The translations under genes and the position numbers were made by a program. Shown in pieces: positions 7,870 to 14,816 of a DNA stretch of 64,000 bases. Under the pieces are notes generated by a model. The model made no database searches and was not told the origin of the DNA. It saw nothing but the letters and a program-made list of their open reading frames with translations. The DNA is from Bacteroidales bacterium (lineage in GTDB: Bacteria > Bacteroidota > Bacteroidia > Bacteroidales > WCHB1-69): assembly GCA_024400755.1 (NCBI GenBank), contig JAKSMG010000004.1, forward strand, positions 101,087 through 165,086, written 5' to 3'. Every line of letters begins with the position of its first letter. Positions within the stretch are counted from its first letter, which is position 1.

Positions 7870-8514
7870 GTGAAAAAAAGCACTAAACTCTCTCTCTTAT
7901 CTGCCGGCATCATCGTTCTGTTCATTATCCTTGACCAAATCCTGAAGATTTGGGTGAAAACCCATATGCTTCTCGGTGAGCATATTTCCGTCATCGGTGA
8001 CTGGTTTTACCTTTATTTTATTGAAAATGAAGGGATGGCCTTCGGCTTGTCTTTCGGACAAAATCTCGGCAAACTTCTCCTGACCGTCTTCCGCATCTTT
8101 ATTGTCGGTTTTCTGATTTATTATTTAATTAAATTGATAAAGAAAAATAAGGCCGATGCCATTGTCGTGACCATTCTGTCGCTGATTATTACCGGCGCCG
8201 TTGGCAATATCATCGATTCCTTGTTCTACGGGGTTATCTTTAATGAAAGCACACCGTTGACTTTGGCAACTCTGTTTCCGGAAGGCGGCGGTTATGCTCC
8301 CGTACTTTATGGTCGCGTGGTGGATATGTTCTATTTTCCGCTGTTTGTCATCCCCGACTGGTTCCCGATTTTTAGTGGAGAGTATTTCTTCCCCGCCATC
8401 TTCAATCTTGCCGACAGCTGCGTGACAGTGGGAATTATTCTCGCTCTGATATTCTATAAAAGAATTTTTGTTGAAGAAAAAGTCGCAGAACATACACAAA
8501 ATCAACAAAAATAA
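7870..8514 (+). CDS. lspA: Lipoprotein signal peptidase (signal peptidase II)
   Basis: 214 residues, GTG start 8 bases after the dksA-like gene. It cleaves signal peptides of diacylated prolipoproteins in the inner membrane. Visible family motifs are LDQILK (about 21-26), ENEGMAFG (52-59), GAVGNIID (about 109-116), VVDMF (around 149) and FNLADS (about 178-183). The catalytic Asp pair is expected in VVD and NLAD. The enzyme is longer than the 160-170 residues of proteobacterial LspA because of an insertion between those motifs, typical of Bacteroidota. Four membrane helices are apparent. Several lipoproteins in this window are likely substrates; lgt lies at 29764. Confidence 0.95.
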   Translation: MKKSTKLSLLSAGIIVLFIILDQILKIWVKTHMLLGEHISVIGDWFYLYFIENEGMAFGLSFGQNLGKLLLTVFRIFIVGFLIYYLIKLIKKNKADAIVVTILSLIITGAVGNIIDSLFYGVIFNESTPLTLATLFPEGGGYAPVLYGRVVDMFYFPLFVIPDWFPIFSGEYFFPAIFNLADSCVTVGIILALIFYKRIFVEEKVAEHTQNQQK

Positions 8515-8541
8515 CAGATTTTACATAGACATTTTTCAAAG

Positions 8542-9783
8542 ATGAAAACAGAAATTATGTCTCCGGTGGGCTCCTACGAGTCCCTTATGGCTGCCATCCA
8601 GGCAGGCGCCGGTTCGGTATATTTCGGCGTGGGCAATATGAATATGCGTTCGCGCTCCGCCGCCAACTTCACCAATGAAGACCTTCAGAAAATTACCGAT
8701 ATCTGCAAAGAACACCACGTCCGTTCCTATCTGACAGTAAATACTATCATTTACAATAACGAGGTAAATGAAGTCCATCAATTGATTGACTTGGCTAAGC
8801 AATGCGAGGTTTCGGCTATTATTGCCTTCGACTGGGCCGTCATTCAATATTGCAGAAAAATCGGTATGGAAGTGCATATTTCTACCCAATGCAATATTAC
8901 CAATATCGAAGCCGTTCGATTTTACGCCCAATTCGCCGACGTGATGGTGCTGGCACGCGAAGTCACCCTCGCTCAAGCTGCCGATATCTGCAAAAGCATT
9001 AAAGATGAACATATCTGCGGTCCGTCTGGGCAACTTGTTCAAATCGAAATGTTTGTCCACGGTGCCCTCTGTATGGCAGTTTCCGGCAAATGCTACCTCA
9101 GTTTGGACAATTTGGGCTATTCCGCCAACCGAGGTGCCTGTTTGCAGCCCTGCCGCCGCAAATACCGCGTCAAGGACGATGAAAGCGATATGGAATTGCT
9201 GGTGGACGGCAAATACATTATGTCGCCCAAAGACCTCTGTACCATCGGCTTTCTGGACAAGGTGATTAAGGCGGGTGTCTCTATCCTCAAAATCGAAGGT
9301 CGTGGCCGTTCCGCCGAATATGTCAAAATGGTAACCGCTTGCTACCACGAGGCCTTACAGGCCATTGAGGACGGCTCTTTCACTCAAGAAAAGGTGAATC
9401 AATGGATGGATAAACTGCGCAGCGTCTATAATCGAGATTTTTGGGACGGCTACTATTTGGGCCGAACAATGGGCGAATGGACGGAACGCTATGGTTCACA
9501 GGCCACTCGCGTGAAAACACATATCGGAAAAATCACCAATTATTATGCCAATATCGGCGTTGCTGAAATCTATGTCGAGACCGGTTCTTTGAATTTGGGC
9601 GAAAATATCCTGATTAGCGGACCAACAACCGGCGTTTATGAAGCCGTTCTCAATGAAATTCGCGTGGATTTGAAACCCACCGATCATGCTGATAAGGGTG
9701 TTTATTGTTCTATTCCAACCACCGAATTGGTGCGCCGAGGCGATAAAGTCTATAAGTGGACCGACGTGATAGATGAGTTCTAA
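8542..9783 (+). CDS. U32 peptidase-family protein (TrhP-like tRNA hydroxylation)
   Basis: 413 residues. The family signature EMFVHGALCMAVSGKCYLS is present around residues 171-189, followed by NRGACLQPCRRKY; these Cys residues are the usual iron-sulfur ligands. Size and motifs match the YegQ/TrhP group, which installs 5-hydroxyuridine at the wobble position of tRNA using prephenate, rather than the longer RlhA group that acts on 23S rRNA. The old annotation as collagenase-type peptidase is not supported by any protease motif. The C-terminal 90 residues form the small beta-barrel typical of TrhP. It lies 27 bases after lspA and may be read from the same promoter. Confidence 0.85.
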   Translation: MKTEIMSPVGSYESLMAAIQAGAGSVYFGVGNMNMRSRSAANFTNEDLQKITDICKEHHVRSYLTVNTIIYNNEVNEVHQLIDLAKQCEVSAIIAFDWAVIQYCRKIGMEVHISTQCNITNIEAVRFYAQFADVMVLAREVTLAQAADICKSIKDEHICGPSGQLVQIEMFVHGALCMAVSGKCYLSLDNLGYSANRGACLQPCRRKYRVKDDESDMELLVDGKYIMSPKDLCTIGFLDKVIKAGVSILKIEGRGRSAEYVKMVTACYHEALQAIEDGSFTQEKVNQWMDKLRSVYNRDFWDGYYLGRTMGEWTERYGSQATRVKTHIGKITNYYANIGVAEIYVETGSLNLGENILISGPTTGVYEAVLNEIRVDLKPTDHADKGVYCSIPTTELVRRGDKVYKWTDVIDEF

Positions 9784-9828
9784 ACTATAAAATTTTTCTA
9801 AATTTTATTTTTCTATAAATAAAATATG

Positions 9829-9836
9829 TATATTTG
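9829..9836 (+). promoter_or_regulatory. -7 box for the DUF5618 pair
   Basis: TATATTTG followed by CA. The transcribed leader right after it can fold: TGCATCGGAA (9835-9844) pairs with TTCCGTATGCA with one bulged base. The first DUF5618 ATG follows at 9902. Confidence 0.65.
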
Positions 9837-9901
9837 CATCGGAAATATTCCGTATGCAATAACATTATTTATTGTTGGAATAAATTAATAATCAAATTAT
9901 T

Positions 9902-10291
9902 ATGGAAAAGAAAGATCCGATTGAAGAAGCAAAAAGGTACGTGGAAAATGCGAAAACCATTTTACAAGAACATGGGGAGTTGGATATTGACACCAGATCG
10001 TATGCTGACAGAAAGTACGTGAAGATGGCGGGAAACACTTTGTGGAACGGTTGCCTGTTGGCGTTGGAGGCGGTATTTCATCTGCGACAGGGCAAGGGTC
10101 GTCCTTCCATCGAAAAATACACGGAAGCCATTGCCAAACGAGACAAAAAGTTGCTGTCGTTTGTGAATTTGGGCTACGATACGATGCACTTGGCTATGGG
10201 CTATGACGGGAATCAGGCAAAGGCAGTCAGTGACGTGGGTTTTCAAACCGCCAACTCCATCATTTCCCGCTGCGAGTTGATGTTGAAATAA
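9902..10291 (+). CDS. DUF5618-family protein, copy 1
   Basis: 129 residues, all-helical by composition, without signal peptide. The pattern DPIEEAKRYVENAK, then KYVKMAGNTLWNGCLLALEAV, then RDKKLLSFVNLGYDTMHLAMGYDGNQ, matches the DUF5618 family of Bacteroidota as I remember it. The arrangement of helices, with a conserved Asn/Gly in the second and a conserved Tyr-Asp-x-x-His in the third, recalls HEPN-type helical bundles; that is inference. A near-copy follows 26 bases after its stop. Both lie just before a HipBST operon, which suggests an accessory islet. No function is established. Confidence 0.8.
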   Translation: MEKKDPIEEAKRYVENAKTILQEHGELDIDTRSYADRKYVKMAGNTLWNGCLLALEAVFHLRQGKGRPSIEKYTEAIAKRDKKLLSFVNLGYDTMHLAMGYDGNQAKAVSDVGFQTANSIISRCELMLK

Positions 10292-10317
10292 GTGATCAAT
10301 TTTATAATCAAATTATT

Positions 10318-10707
10318 ATGGAAAGAAAAGATCCGATTGAAGAAGCAAAAAGGTACGTTGAAAATGCGAAAATCATTTTACTAGAACATGGGGAGTTGGA
10401 TATTGACACCAGATCGTATGCTGACAGAAAGTACGTGAAGATGGCGGGAAACACTTTGTGGAACGGTTGCCTGTTGGCGTTGGAGGCGGTATTTCATCTG
10501 CGACAGGGCAAGGGTCGTCCTTCCATCGAAAAATATAAGGAGGCAATCGCAGGAAGAGACAAAAAATTGTTGTCTTTTGTCAATTATGGTTACGATATTA
10601 TGCATCTTTATATGGGCTACGATGGAAATCAGGCAAAAGCAGTTAGTGACGTGGGATTTCAAACCGCCAACTCCATTATTTTCCGCTGCGAGTTGATGTT
10701 GAAATAA
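10318..10707 (+). CDS. DUF5618-family protein, copy 2
   Basis: 129 residues, same length as copy 1. Residues 23-72 are identical at the DNA level to copy 1; the remainder differs by scattered changes such as Lys-Arg at 79-80 becoming Gly-Arg, Leu-Gly at 90-91 becoming Tyr-Gly, and Leu-Ala at 97-98 becoming Leu-Tyr. The 26-base spacer before it repeats the leader AATCAAATTATTATG of copy 1. The retained frame, start and conserved residues in both copies argue that both are functional, and they may form a heteromeric pair. No promoter of its own is evident, so it is probably read together with copy 1. Confidence 0.8.
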   Translation: MERKDPIEEAKRYVENAKIILLEHGELDIDTRSYADRKYVKMAGNTLWNGCLLALEAVFHLRQGKGRPSIEKYKEAIAGRDKKLLSFVNYGYDIMHLYMGYDGNQAKAVSDVGFQTANSIIFRCELMLK

Positions 10708-10779
10708 CACAATACGTTTCGATGATTAATCCTAAAAAATGGTGAAGTTCCAAAGATATCTCTAACAAAAAAATCTTAA

Positions 10780-10799
10780 AAAAAGAATAATATATTATC
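10780..10799 (+). promoter_or_regulatory. Candidate HipB operator, copy 1
   Basis: AAAAAGAATAATATATTATC, containing the palindrome ATAATATATTAT, occurs here and again 62 bases downstream. It lies upstream of the hipBST -7 box. Paired palindromes around a promoter are the usual binding arrangement for HipB-type HTH dimers. Confidence 0.65.
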
Positions 10800-10828
10800 G
10801 ATTTTCGTATAATTATTGTAAAATTTTG

Positions 10829-10836
10829 TATTTTTG
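10829..10836 (+). promoter_or_regulatory. -7 box for the hipBST operon
   Basis: TATTTTTG followed by CA, with TTTTCG at 10802-10807 in the -33 position. It is placed between the two operator-like repeats. Confidence 0.7.
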
Positions 10837-10841
10837 CATAG

Positions 10842-10861
10842 AAAAAGAATAATATATTATC
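10842..10861 (+). promoter_or_regulatory. Candidate HipB operator, copy 2
   Basis: Exact second copy of the 20-base repeat at 10780-10799. It ends four bases before the hipB ATG, so a bound repressor would block both the promoter exit and the translation start region. Confidence 0.65.
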
Positions 10862-10865
10862 TATT

Positions 10866-11078
10866 ATGGATTATCATTCCATTATCGCCACACGAAGAAA
10901 AAAAATAGGCGTCTCTCAAGATGAATTGGCCGATGTGTGCAACATCAGCTGTAGTTACCTTAAACTCATAGAACAAGGAAAGGCAAACCCAACCATTGAA
11001 ATATTGTGGAAAATATTGGATGCCTTGGGTTTTGAATTAAAAGTTTATGACAAATTCACACAAAAAAAGGTGTTATGA
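10866..11078 (+). CDS. hipB: HTH (Xre/Cro) regulator, HipB of a HipBST system
   Basis: 70 residues made up almost wholly of one Cro/C1-type helix-turn-helix: RRKKIGVSQDELADVCNIS (about 10-28), then SYLKLIEQGKANPTIEILWKI (29-49) and a short tail LGFELKVYDK that resembles the HipB dimer strand. It should bind the repeats at 10780 and 10842 and repress its own operon, and may join HipS in holding HipT inactive. Its stop overlaps the start of hipS (ATGA), showing translational coupling. Confidence in HTH is high; the system assignment depends on the two following genes. Confidence 0.9.
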   Translation: MDYHSIIATRRKKIGVSQDELADVCNISCSYLKLIEQGKANPTIEILWKILDALGFELKVYDKFTQKKVL

Positions 11079-11404
11079 AACAAGCTACAGTCTTTATGAA
11101 TAATTTTCCTGTTGGTCAGCTTAGTAAAACCGAAAGCGGAACCTATTTGTTCGCATATAACCAAGCCTACCTCAATGACGACAATTTACTGCCCCTTTCC
11201 CTAACATTACCGAAACAAAAAGAAGTATTTGAATCAGAGGAACTTTTCCCTTTCTTTTATTCGCTATTGAGTGAAGGAGCAAACAAAAAAGCTCAGTGCT
11301 TCAGCCAAAAAATTGATGAACGCGATGACTTTGCCTTGCTTTTGGCCACGGCAAATTATGATACGATAGGAAATGTAACCATTGTCTGTGATGAAAAAGA
11401 GTGA
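11075..11404 (+). CDS. hipS: HipS: stand-alone HipA N-terminal subdomain-1 protein
   Basis: 109 residues equal to the N-terminal subdomain of HipA kinases: a start ATVFMNNFPVGQLSKTESGTYLFAYNQAYL, then LPLSLTLPKQKEVFESEELFPFFYSLLSEGANKK and DDFALLLATANYDTIGNVTI. In two-gene HipBA systems this region is fused to the kinase; here it is separate, as in the tripartite HipBST system of E. coli O127, where HipS is the antitoxin that neutralises the kinase HipT. It overlaps hipB by four bases and hipT by fourteen, so the three proteins are made together in a fixed order B-S-T. Confidence 0.88.
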   Translation: MKQATVFMNNFPVGQLSKTESGTYLFAYNQAYLNDDNLLPLSLTLPKQKEVFESEELFPFFYSLLSEGANKKAQCFSQKIDERDDFALLLATANYDTIGNVTIVCDEKE

Positions 11405-12338
11405 ACTTTTTGGAAGTCGAATCATTGATGTTCAAACTAATATTGTTTATTCACCCGCTTCCTACATTAATAATATTCGAAGCGTATCTATTTCTGGTGT
11501 GCAAGAAAAAATGTTTGCCGTTTTAGATCATCATACCATAAGATTGGCAAAACCTGGCGAACAAAGTCAATATATTATCAAACCGGCACCTATGGATAAG
11601 TTATTGGCACGGCGTAACGATATGCCCATCAACGAATACGTCACTATGCGAATAGCGTCAGAGGTATATGGTATCAAGACTGCGGCCAATGGACTAATCT
11701 TTTTGGCAGACGGACATATTGCCTATATTGTAAAACGCTTTGACATTAAAGCAGATAAAAGCAAACGTTATCAGGAAGATTTCTGTTCAATATTACAAAA
11801 AACGGCAACAAAGAACGGAAAAAGTTATAAATATGATGGTTCGTATCTTAAAATAGCCGTAGCTATTCGCAGATTTATACCCACCTGGCGTTTTGAGATG
11901 CCTAAATTCTTTTCACTGGTACTCTTTAATTATTTATTCTCCAACGGAGATGCCCATCTGAAAAACTTTTCCGTTTATCAAAATGAAGGCGGTTTGCTTA
12001 CGCTTACTCCCGCATACGATTTATTGAACACATCTTTGCACATTAATGATGAAGATTTCGCCCTGCAAGAAGGCTTGGGTATAACTGAAAAAACAGACAC
12101 TTATATTCATACCGGACATCCCACCATCACTGATTTTGTTCAATTCGGCAAAGAATGCGGAATGACGGACAGACAAATTATTACGACAATTGCTCCTTTA
12201 ATGAAAAATCAAGAAGCTGTATATTGGATATGTAATGAATCTGAAATGACCGAAAAATCTAAAAGAATATACCTCCGTAGTTACGAGCGGCGTTTGGCAT
12301 TTTTGCAAAGAGATTGCTCAACATTACACGGGGAATAG
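11391..12338 (+). CDS. hipT: HipT Ser/Thr kinase toxin (HipA-like core)
   Basis: 315 residues from ATG 11391; an in-frame TTG at 11382 would add three residues but is less likely. It is the HipA kinase without its N-terminal subdomain. The Gly-rich loop reads S33-I-S35-G-V-Q-E-K40, where the two Ser are the expected autophosphorylation sites of HipT. The catalytic segment NGDAHLKNFSV (around residues 184-194) and the metal-binding LTPAYDLLNT follow. In E. coli O127, HipT phosphorylates tryptophanyl-tRNA synthetase and stops growth; the target here is not known. The kinase residues are intact, so the system looks functional. Confidence 0.9.
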   Translation: MKKSELFGSRIIDVQTNIVYSPASYINNIRSVSISGVQEKMFAVLDHHTIRLAKPGEQSQYIIKPAPMDKLLARRNDMPINEYVTMRIASEVYGIKTAANGLIFLADGHIAYIVKRFDIKADKSKRYQEDFCSILQKTATKNGKSYKYDGSYLKIAVAIRRFIPTWRFEMPKFFSLVLFNYLFSNGDAHLKNFSVYQNEGGLLTLTPAYDLLNTSLHINDEDFALQEGLGITEKTDTYIHTGHPTITDFVQFGKECGMTDRQIITTIAPLMKNQEAVYWICNESEMTEKSKRIYLRSYERRLAFLQRDCSTLHGE

Positions 12339-12347
12339 AAAACACTG

Positions 12348-13217
12348 CTAACACTTCGCACTGTGAATTCTCCTTTTATATATCTCAAAGGTATTTTCCA
12401 ATAGCGACGCTATCGTCATTGGTCCTACGCCACCGGGAACCGGCGTGATGGCCGCGGCCTTTTTCTCAATGCTGGACACGTCAATACTGTTATAAACGTC
12501 GCCTACCATCTTCCCATCCACACTGTTGATACCCACATCTACCACTATGGCACCTGGTTTAATCATATCGGCATTAATCAGATTAGGGCAACCGATGGCT
12601 ACGATTAATATTTCGCCTTGGCGCGTCAAATAAGGTAAATCGCGGGTTTTGCTGTGACATACGGTAACCGAGGCGTTTTCACGCAACATAAGCTGTGCCA
12701 TAGGCTTGCCCACCAAGTTGCTGCGCCCAATGACAACCGTATGCTTACCGGCAATTTCCACGTTTTCGGACTTCAACAGCGACAAAATGCCTTTAGGCGT
12801 GCAAGGAATGATGCACTCTTCGGAGGTGTTGAGCAGTCCTACGTTCATCGGATGTAATCCATCGACATCTTTATGATAATCAATAGCATTGAGAATCACG
12901 TTTTTGTCGATATGTTTTGGCAATGGAAGCTGCACCAAGATGCCGTCAACACTGTCATCCTCGTTCAAAGTCTTGATTAACGACAACAACTCTTCCTGCG
13001 ATGTGGAAAACGGCAAATAGTGCATATCACTTTCAATACCAACCTCATTGCAGGACTTTCCCTTGTTTTTCACGTAAGTCATACTGGCGGGGTCGTTGCC
13101 GACCAAAATAACCGACAACTTCGGTGCGCGACCATATTTGCTTTTGCAGAAGTCGATTTCTATCGCTAAAACAGACCTTATTTTTTTGGCTAAGGCAGCC
13201 CCGTTCATGATTCTCAT
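12348..13217 (-). CDS. folD: Methylenetetrahydrofolate dehydrogenase/cyclohydrolase
   Basis: 289 residues. FolD interconverts 5,10-methylene- and 10-formyl-tetrahydrofolate with NADP in the cytosol. Motifs seen: the catalytic-Lys region VGNDPASMTYVKNKGKSC (about 38-55), VQLPLPKH (95-102), the NADP site VVIGRSNLVGKPMAQLML (about 161-178) and PVPGGVGPMTIA (around 260). Length is normal. A second Met at residue 4 (13208) is an alternative start. The gene stands alone on the minus strand, convergent with hipT (9 bases apart) and divergent from the YtxH operon. Confidence 0.95.
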   Translation of the reverse strand: MRIMNGAALAKKIRSVLAIEIDFCKSKYGRAPKLSVILVGNDPASMTYVKNKGKSCNEVGIESDMHYLPFSTSQEELLSLIKTLNEDDSVDGILVQLPLPKHIDKNVILNAIDYHKDVDGLHPMNVGLLNTSEECIIPCTPKGILSLLKSENVEIAGKHTVVIGRSNLVGKPMAQLMLRENASVTVCHSKTRDLPYLTRQGEILIVAIGCPNLINADMIKPGAIVVDVGINSVDGKMVGDVYNSIDVSSIEKKAAAITPVPGGVGPMTIASLLENTFEIYKRRIHSAKC

Positions 13218-13237
13218 AGCTATTTTCTTTTGAGTTG

Positions 13238-13245
13238 CAAACTTA
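13238..13245 (-). promoter_or_regulatory. -7 box for folD
   Basis: TAAGTTTG followed by CA on the minus strand, 21 bases from the folD ATG. Confidence 0.6.
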
Positions 13246-13258
13246 CGCTTTTTTTCTT

Positions 13259-13266
13259 TATCTTTG
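13259..13266 (+). promoter_or_regulatory. -7 box for the YtxH operon
   Basis: TATCTTTG followed by CA, 26 bases before the ATG at 13292; divergent from the folD promoter. Confidence 0.7.
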
Positions 13267-13291
13267 CACTGAATATTAAAACTAATTAATT

Positions 13292-13540
13292 ATGAAAACA
13301 TCACATTTGTTTACTTTTTTAAGCGGTGCCTTGATTGGCGTGATTATTGCCTTACTGTTGGCCCCGGAAAGCGGCGACGAAACCCGTAAGAAAATCAACG
13401 AAAAATTGAAAGAACGCGGAATTAATCTCAGTCGGGAACAGCTGGACGAATTTATCAGGTCCTTCAAGGAAAAATTCAACATATCATCAGATAAGGATGT
13501 GATTATTGATGAGACAACAACCTCTGAATCAGAAGAATAA
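13292..13540 (+). CDS. YtxH-like small membrane protein
   Basis: 82 residues. One membrane helix (FLSGALIGVIIALLLAP, about 10-26) is followed by the YtxH signature PESGDETRKKINEKLKERG and a charged coiled-coil tail. YtxH-type proteins are membrane-anchored small proteins linked to envelope stress in other bacteria; the role here is unknown. It is the first gene of a four-gene operon with overlapping or adjacent starts. Confidence 0.85.
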   Translation: MKTSHLFTFLSGALIGVIIALLLAPESGDETRKKINEKLKERGINLSREQLDEFIRSFKEKFNISSDKDVIIDETTTSESEE

Positions 13541-13545
13541 TACTT

Positions 13546-14004
13546 ATGTTTGATTTTTTAAAAAATACAGACGGCGAAGATCGCGATGCCTATAAAAGCA
13601 TCGCCAAAAATGCCAAGGAGTATGGCGAATTGCATCTGCAACTGCTGAAACTAAACGCAGTAGGCAGTTTGTCACAAATCATCTCCTACTTGATCATCAT
13701 CATAGTGGGAGCACTGTTGTTGATGGGCGCATTCCTTTATTTTTCAATGATTTTGGTGGTATGGATGAAGCAGTTGACAGGAAGCTGGATATATGGTTTT
13801 CTCATAATGGGCAGCATCTTCATCCTCTTGTTTATCATTCTATTGCTTTTGCGAAAAAAGATTATGGTCAATCCCATTATTAAGAAACTCAGTTCTATTC
13901 TGTTTAAGGAAGAAGTGGAATTGCCAGACGAAGAAGAATTATCCGTGGTAGAAACAGCAGATCTTCCAAAAATCGATACGGGAAAGGAGGAAAACAATGA
14001 TTAA
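13546..14004 (+). CDS. Phage-holin-like family (holin superfamily III/6) membrane protein
   Basis: 152 residues. A helical N-terminal part (YKSIAKNAKEYGELHLQLLKL) precedes two membrane spans at about 46-78 (YLIIIIVGALLLMGAFLYF) and 82-105, then a soluble acidic tail. This topology and the position right after a YtxH gene match the holin-like membrane family often annotated in Bacteroidota chromosomes. The name reflects homology only: there is no prophage around it. It starts 6 bases after the YtxH gene and overlaps the next by eight. Confidence 0.8.
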   Translation: MFDFLKNTDGEDRDAYKSIAKNAKEYGELHLQLLKLNAVGSLSQIISYLIIIIVGALLLMGAFLYFSMILVVWMKQLTGSWIYGFLIMGSIFILLFIILLLLRKKIMVNPIIKKLSSILFKEEVELPDEEELSVVETADLPKIDTGKEENND

Positions 14005-14251
14005 CAAACGCGTTTCCCAATATTCTCAATTATCAAATTTGCAAGATATTGAAAGAGAGAAAAAGTATATCAAGCAATTGATTAAAATACAGGGAACTAA
14101 AATTGAAAAAGATTGGGACGAAATTTATGATTTTTGGAGTTTTATTCCCAAAATTACCCGTTCAGTGAATCATTTAATCAAAAAAATACCATTGGATTTA
14201 GGTGTTTTGACTGTTATTTTAGATTTATTATTCAGAAAGAAGAAAAAATGA
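13997..14251 (+). CDS. Unknown 84-aa basic protein of the YtxH operon
   Basis: A small helical, Lys-rich protein with no signal peptide (contains DIEREKKYIKQLIKIQ and a C-terminal hydrophobic patch LGVLTVILDLLF). It overlaps the genes on both sides by 8 and 4 bases, so it is translated as part of the operon. The hydrophobic segment could contact the membrane proteins encoded upstream. I recognise no domain. Confidence 0.65.
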   Translation: MINKRVSQYSQLSNLQDIEREKKYIKQLIKIQGTKIEKDWDEIYDFWSFIPKITRSVNHLIKKIPLDLGVLTVILDLLFRKKKK

Positions 14252-14739
14252 ACGGAGACCCTAAACTTTACGCACTTTTAGAACAATTAGGCATTGATTT
14301 TGAATATTTAGAACATCCTGAAGCCCCCACGATTGAGATTGCCAAGCAGTATTGGGCCGGACACCAAGCCCAACACTGTAAGAATCTGTTTTTTCGTAAC
14401 CACAAGGGAAATCAGCATTATTTGGTTTTACTGAATTGTGACCAAAATATGGCTATTCACGATATTGAAAAGCAGTTGCACCAGGGCAAGTTGAGTTTTG
14501 CTTCTGAACAGCGACTGATGAAATATTTGGGTGTAAAACCGGGCTCGGTTACCCCTTTTGGCTTAATCAACGATGAAGAACATCACGTCATCGTCTTCAT
14601 TGACAAGACGCTGCAACAAGCCGAAAAAGTGAGTTTCCATCCCTGCGTCAATACGGCATCGCTAATTATCAAGCGCGAGGATTTGGTGAAGTTTTTGGAT
14701 TATTGCGGCAATCGCTACGAATGGCTGGAAGTGTATTAG
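14248..14739 (+). CDS. YbaK/ProX-type aminoacyl-tRNA deacylase
   Basis: 163 residues from ATG 14248, which overlaps the previous stop (ATGA). The whole protein is a YbaK/aaRS-associated domain: YLEHPEAPTIEIAKQYW at the start, HCKNLFFRNHKGNQHYLVLL (about 46-65), FASEQRLMKYLGVKPGSVTPFGL (88-110) and VSFHPCVNTASLIIKREDL. The motif KNLFFR(N/D) with H-x-L-V(L) and GSVTPFGL is that of free-standing ProX/PrdX proteins that clear Ala or Cys wrongly attached to tRNA-Pro. Specificity cannot be read directly. A terminator follows 29 bases later. Confidence 0.88.
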   Translation: MNGDPKLYALLEQLGIDFEYLEHPEAPTIEIAKQYWAGHQAQHCKNLFFRNHKGNQHYLVLLNCDQNMAIHDIEKQLHQGKLSFASEQRLMKYLGVKPGSVTPFGLINDEEHHVIVFIDKTLQQAEKVSFHPCVNTASLIIKREDLVKFLDYCGNRYEWLEVY

Positions 14740-14767
14740 ATTTCAAGGAATATTTGCTTCACATAAC

Positions 14768-14797
14768 AAAAAAAGGAGACCAAACGGCCTCCTTTTT
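14768..14797. terminator. Bidirectional terminator
   Basis: AAAAAGGAGACC and GGCCTCCTTTTT pair around the loop AAAC with one mismatch, with A and T tracts on the two sides. It serves the plus-strand YbaK operon and the minus-strand lipoprotein gene that ends at 14817. Confidence 0.8.
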
Positions 14798-14816
14798 CAT
14801 GAATATGTAATTAAAT

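Larger units (their letters stand above)
9902..10707 (+). repeat. Tandem gene duplication (416-base period) with a gene-conversion tract
   Basis: The two DUF5618 genes repeat with an offset of 416 bases and no gaps. Bases 9968-10119 and 10384-10535 are identical over 152 bases. The next 50 codons differ at 26 codons, mostly at synonymous positions, before the ends become identical again. Confidence 0.9.

Noticed and set aside
8536-9348. 270-residue minus-strand open frame opposite the U32 gene
   Set aside because: It is antisense to a clear gene and has no conserved motif.
8542-9783. Secreted collagenase
   Set aside because: The U32 signature and Cys residues match tRNA hydroxylation proteins, and there is no signal peptide.
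13546-14004. Prophage remnant, suggested by a holin-like protein
   Set aside because: No other phage gene lies nearby, and the YtxH/holin-like pair is a normal chromosomal set in Bacteroidota.
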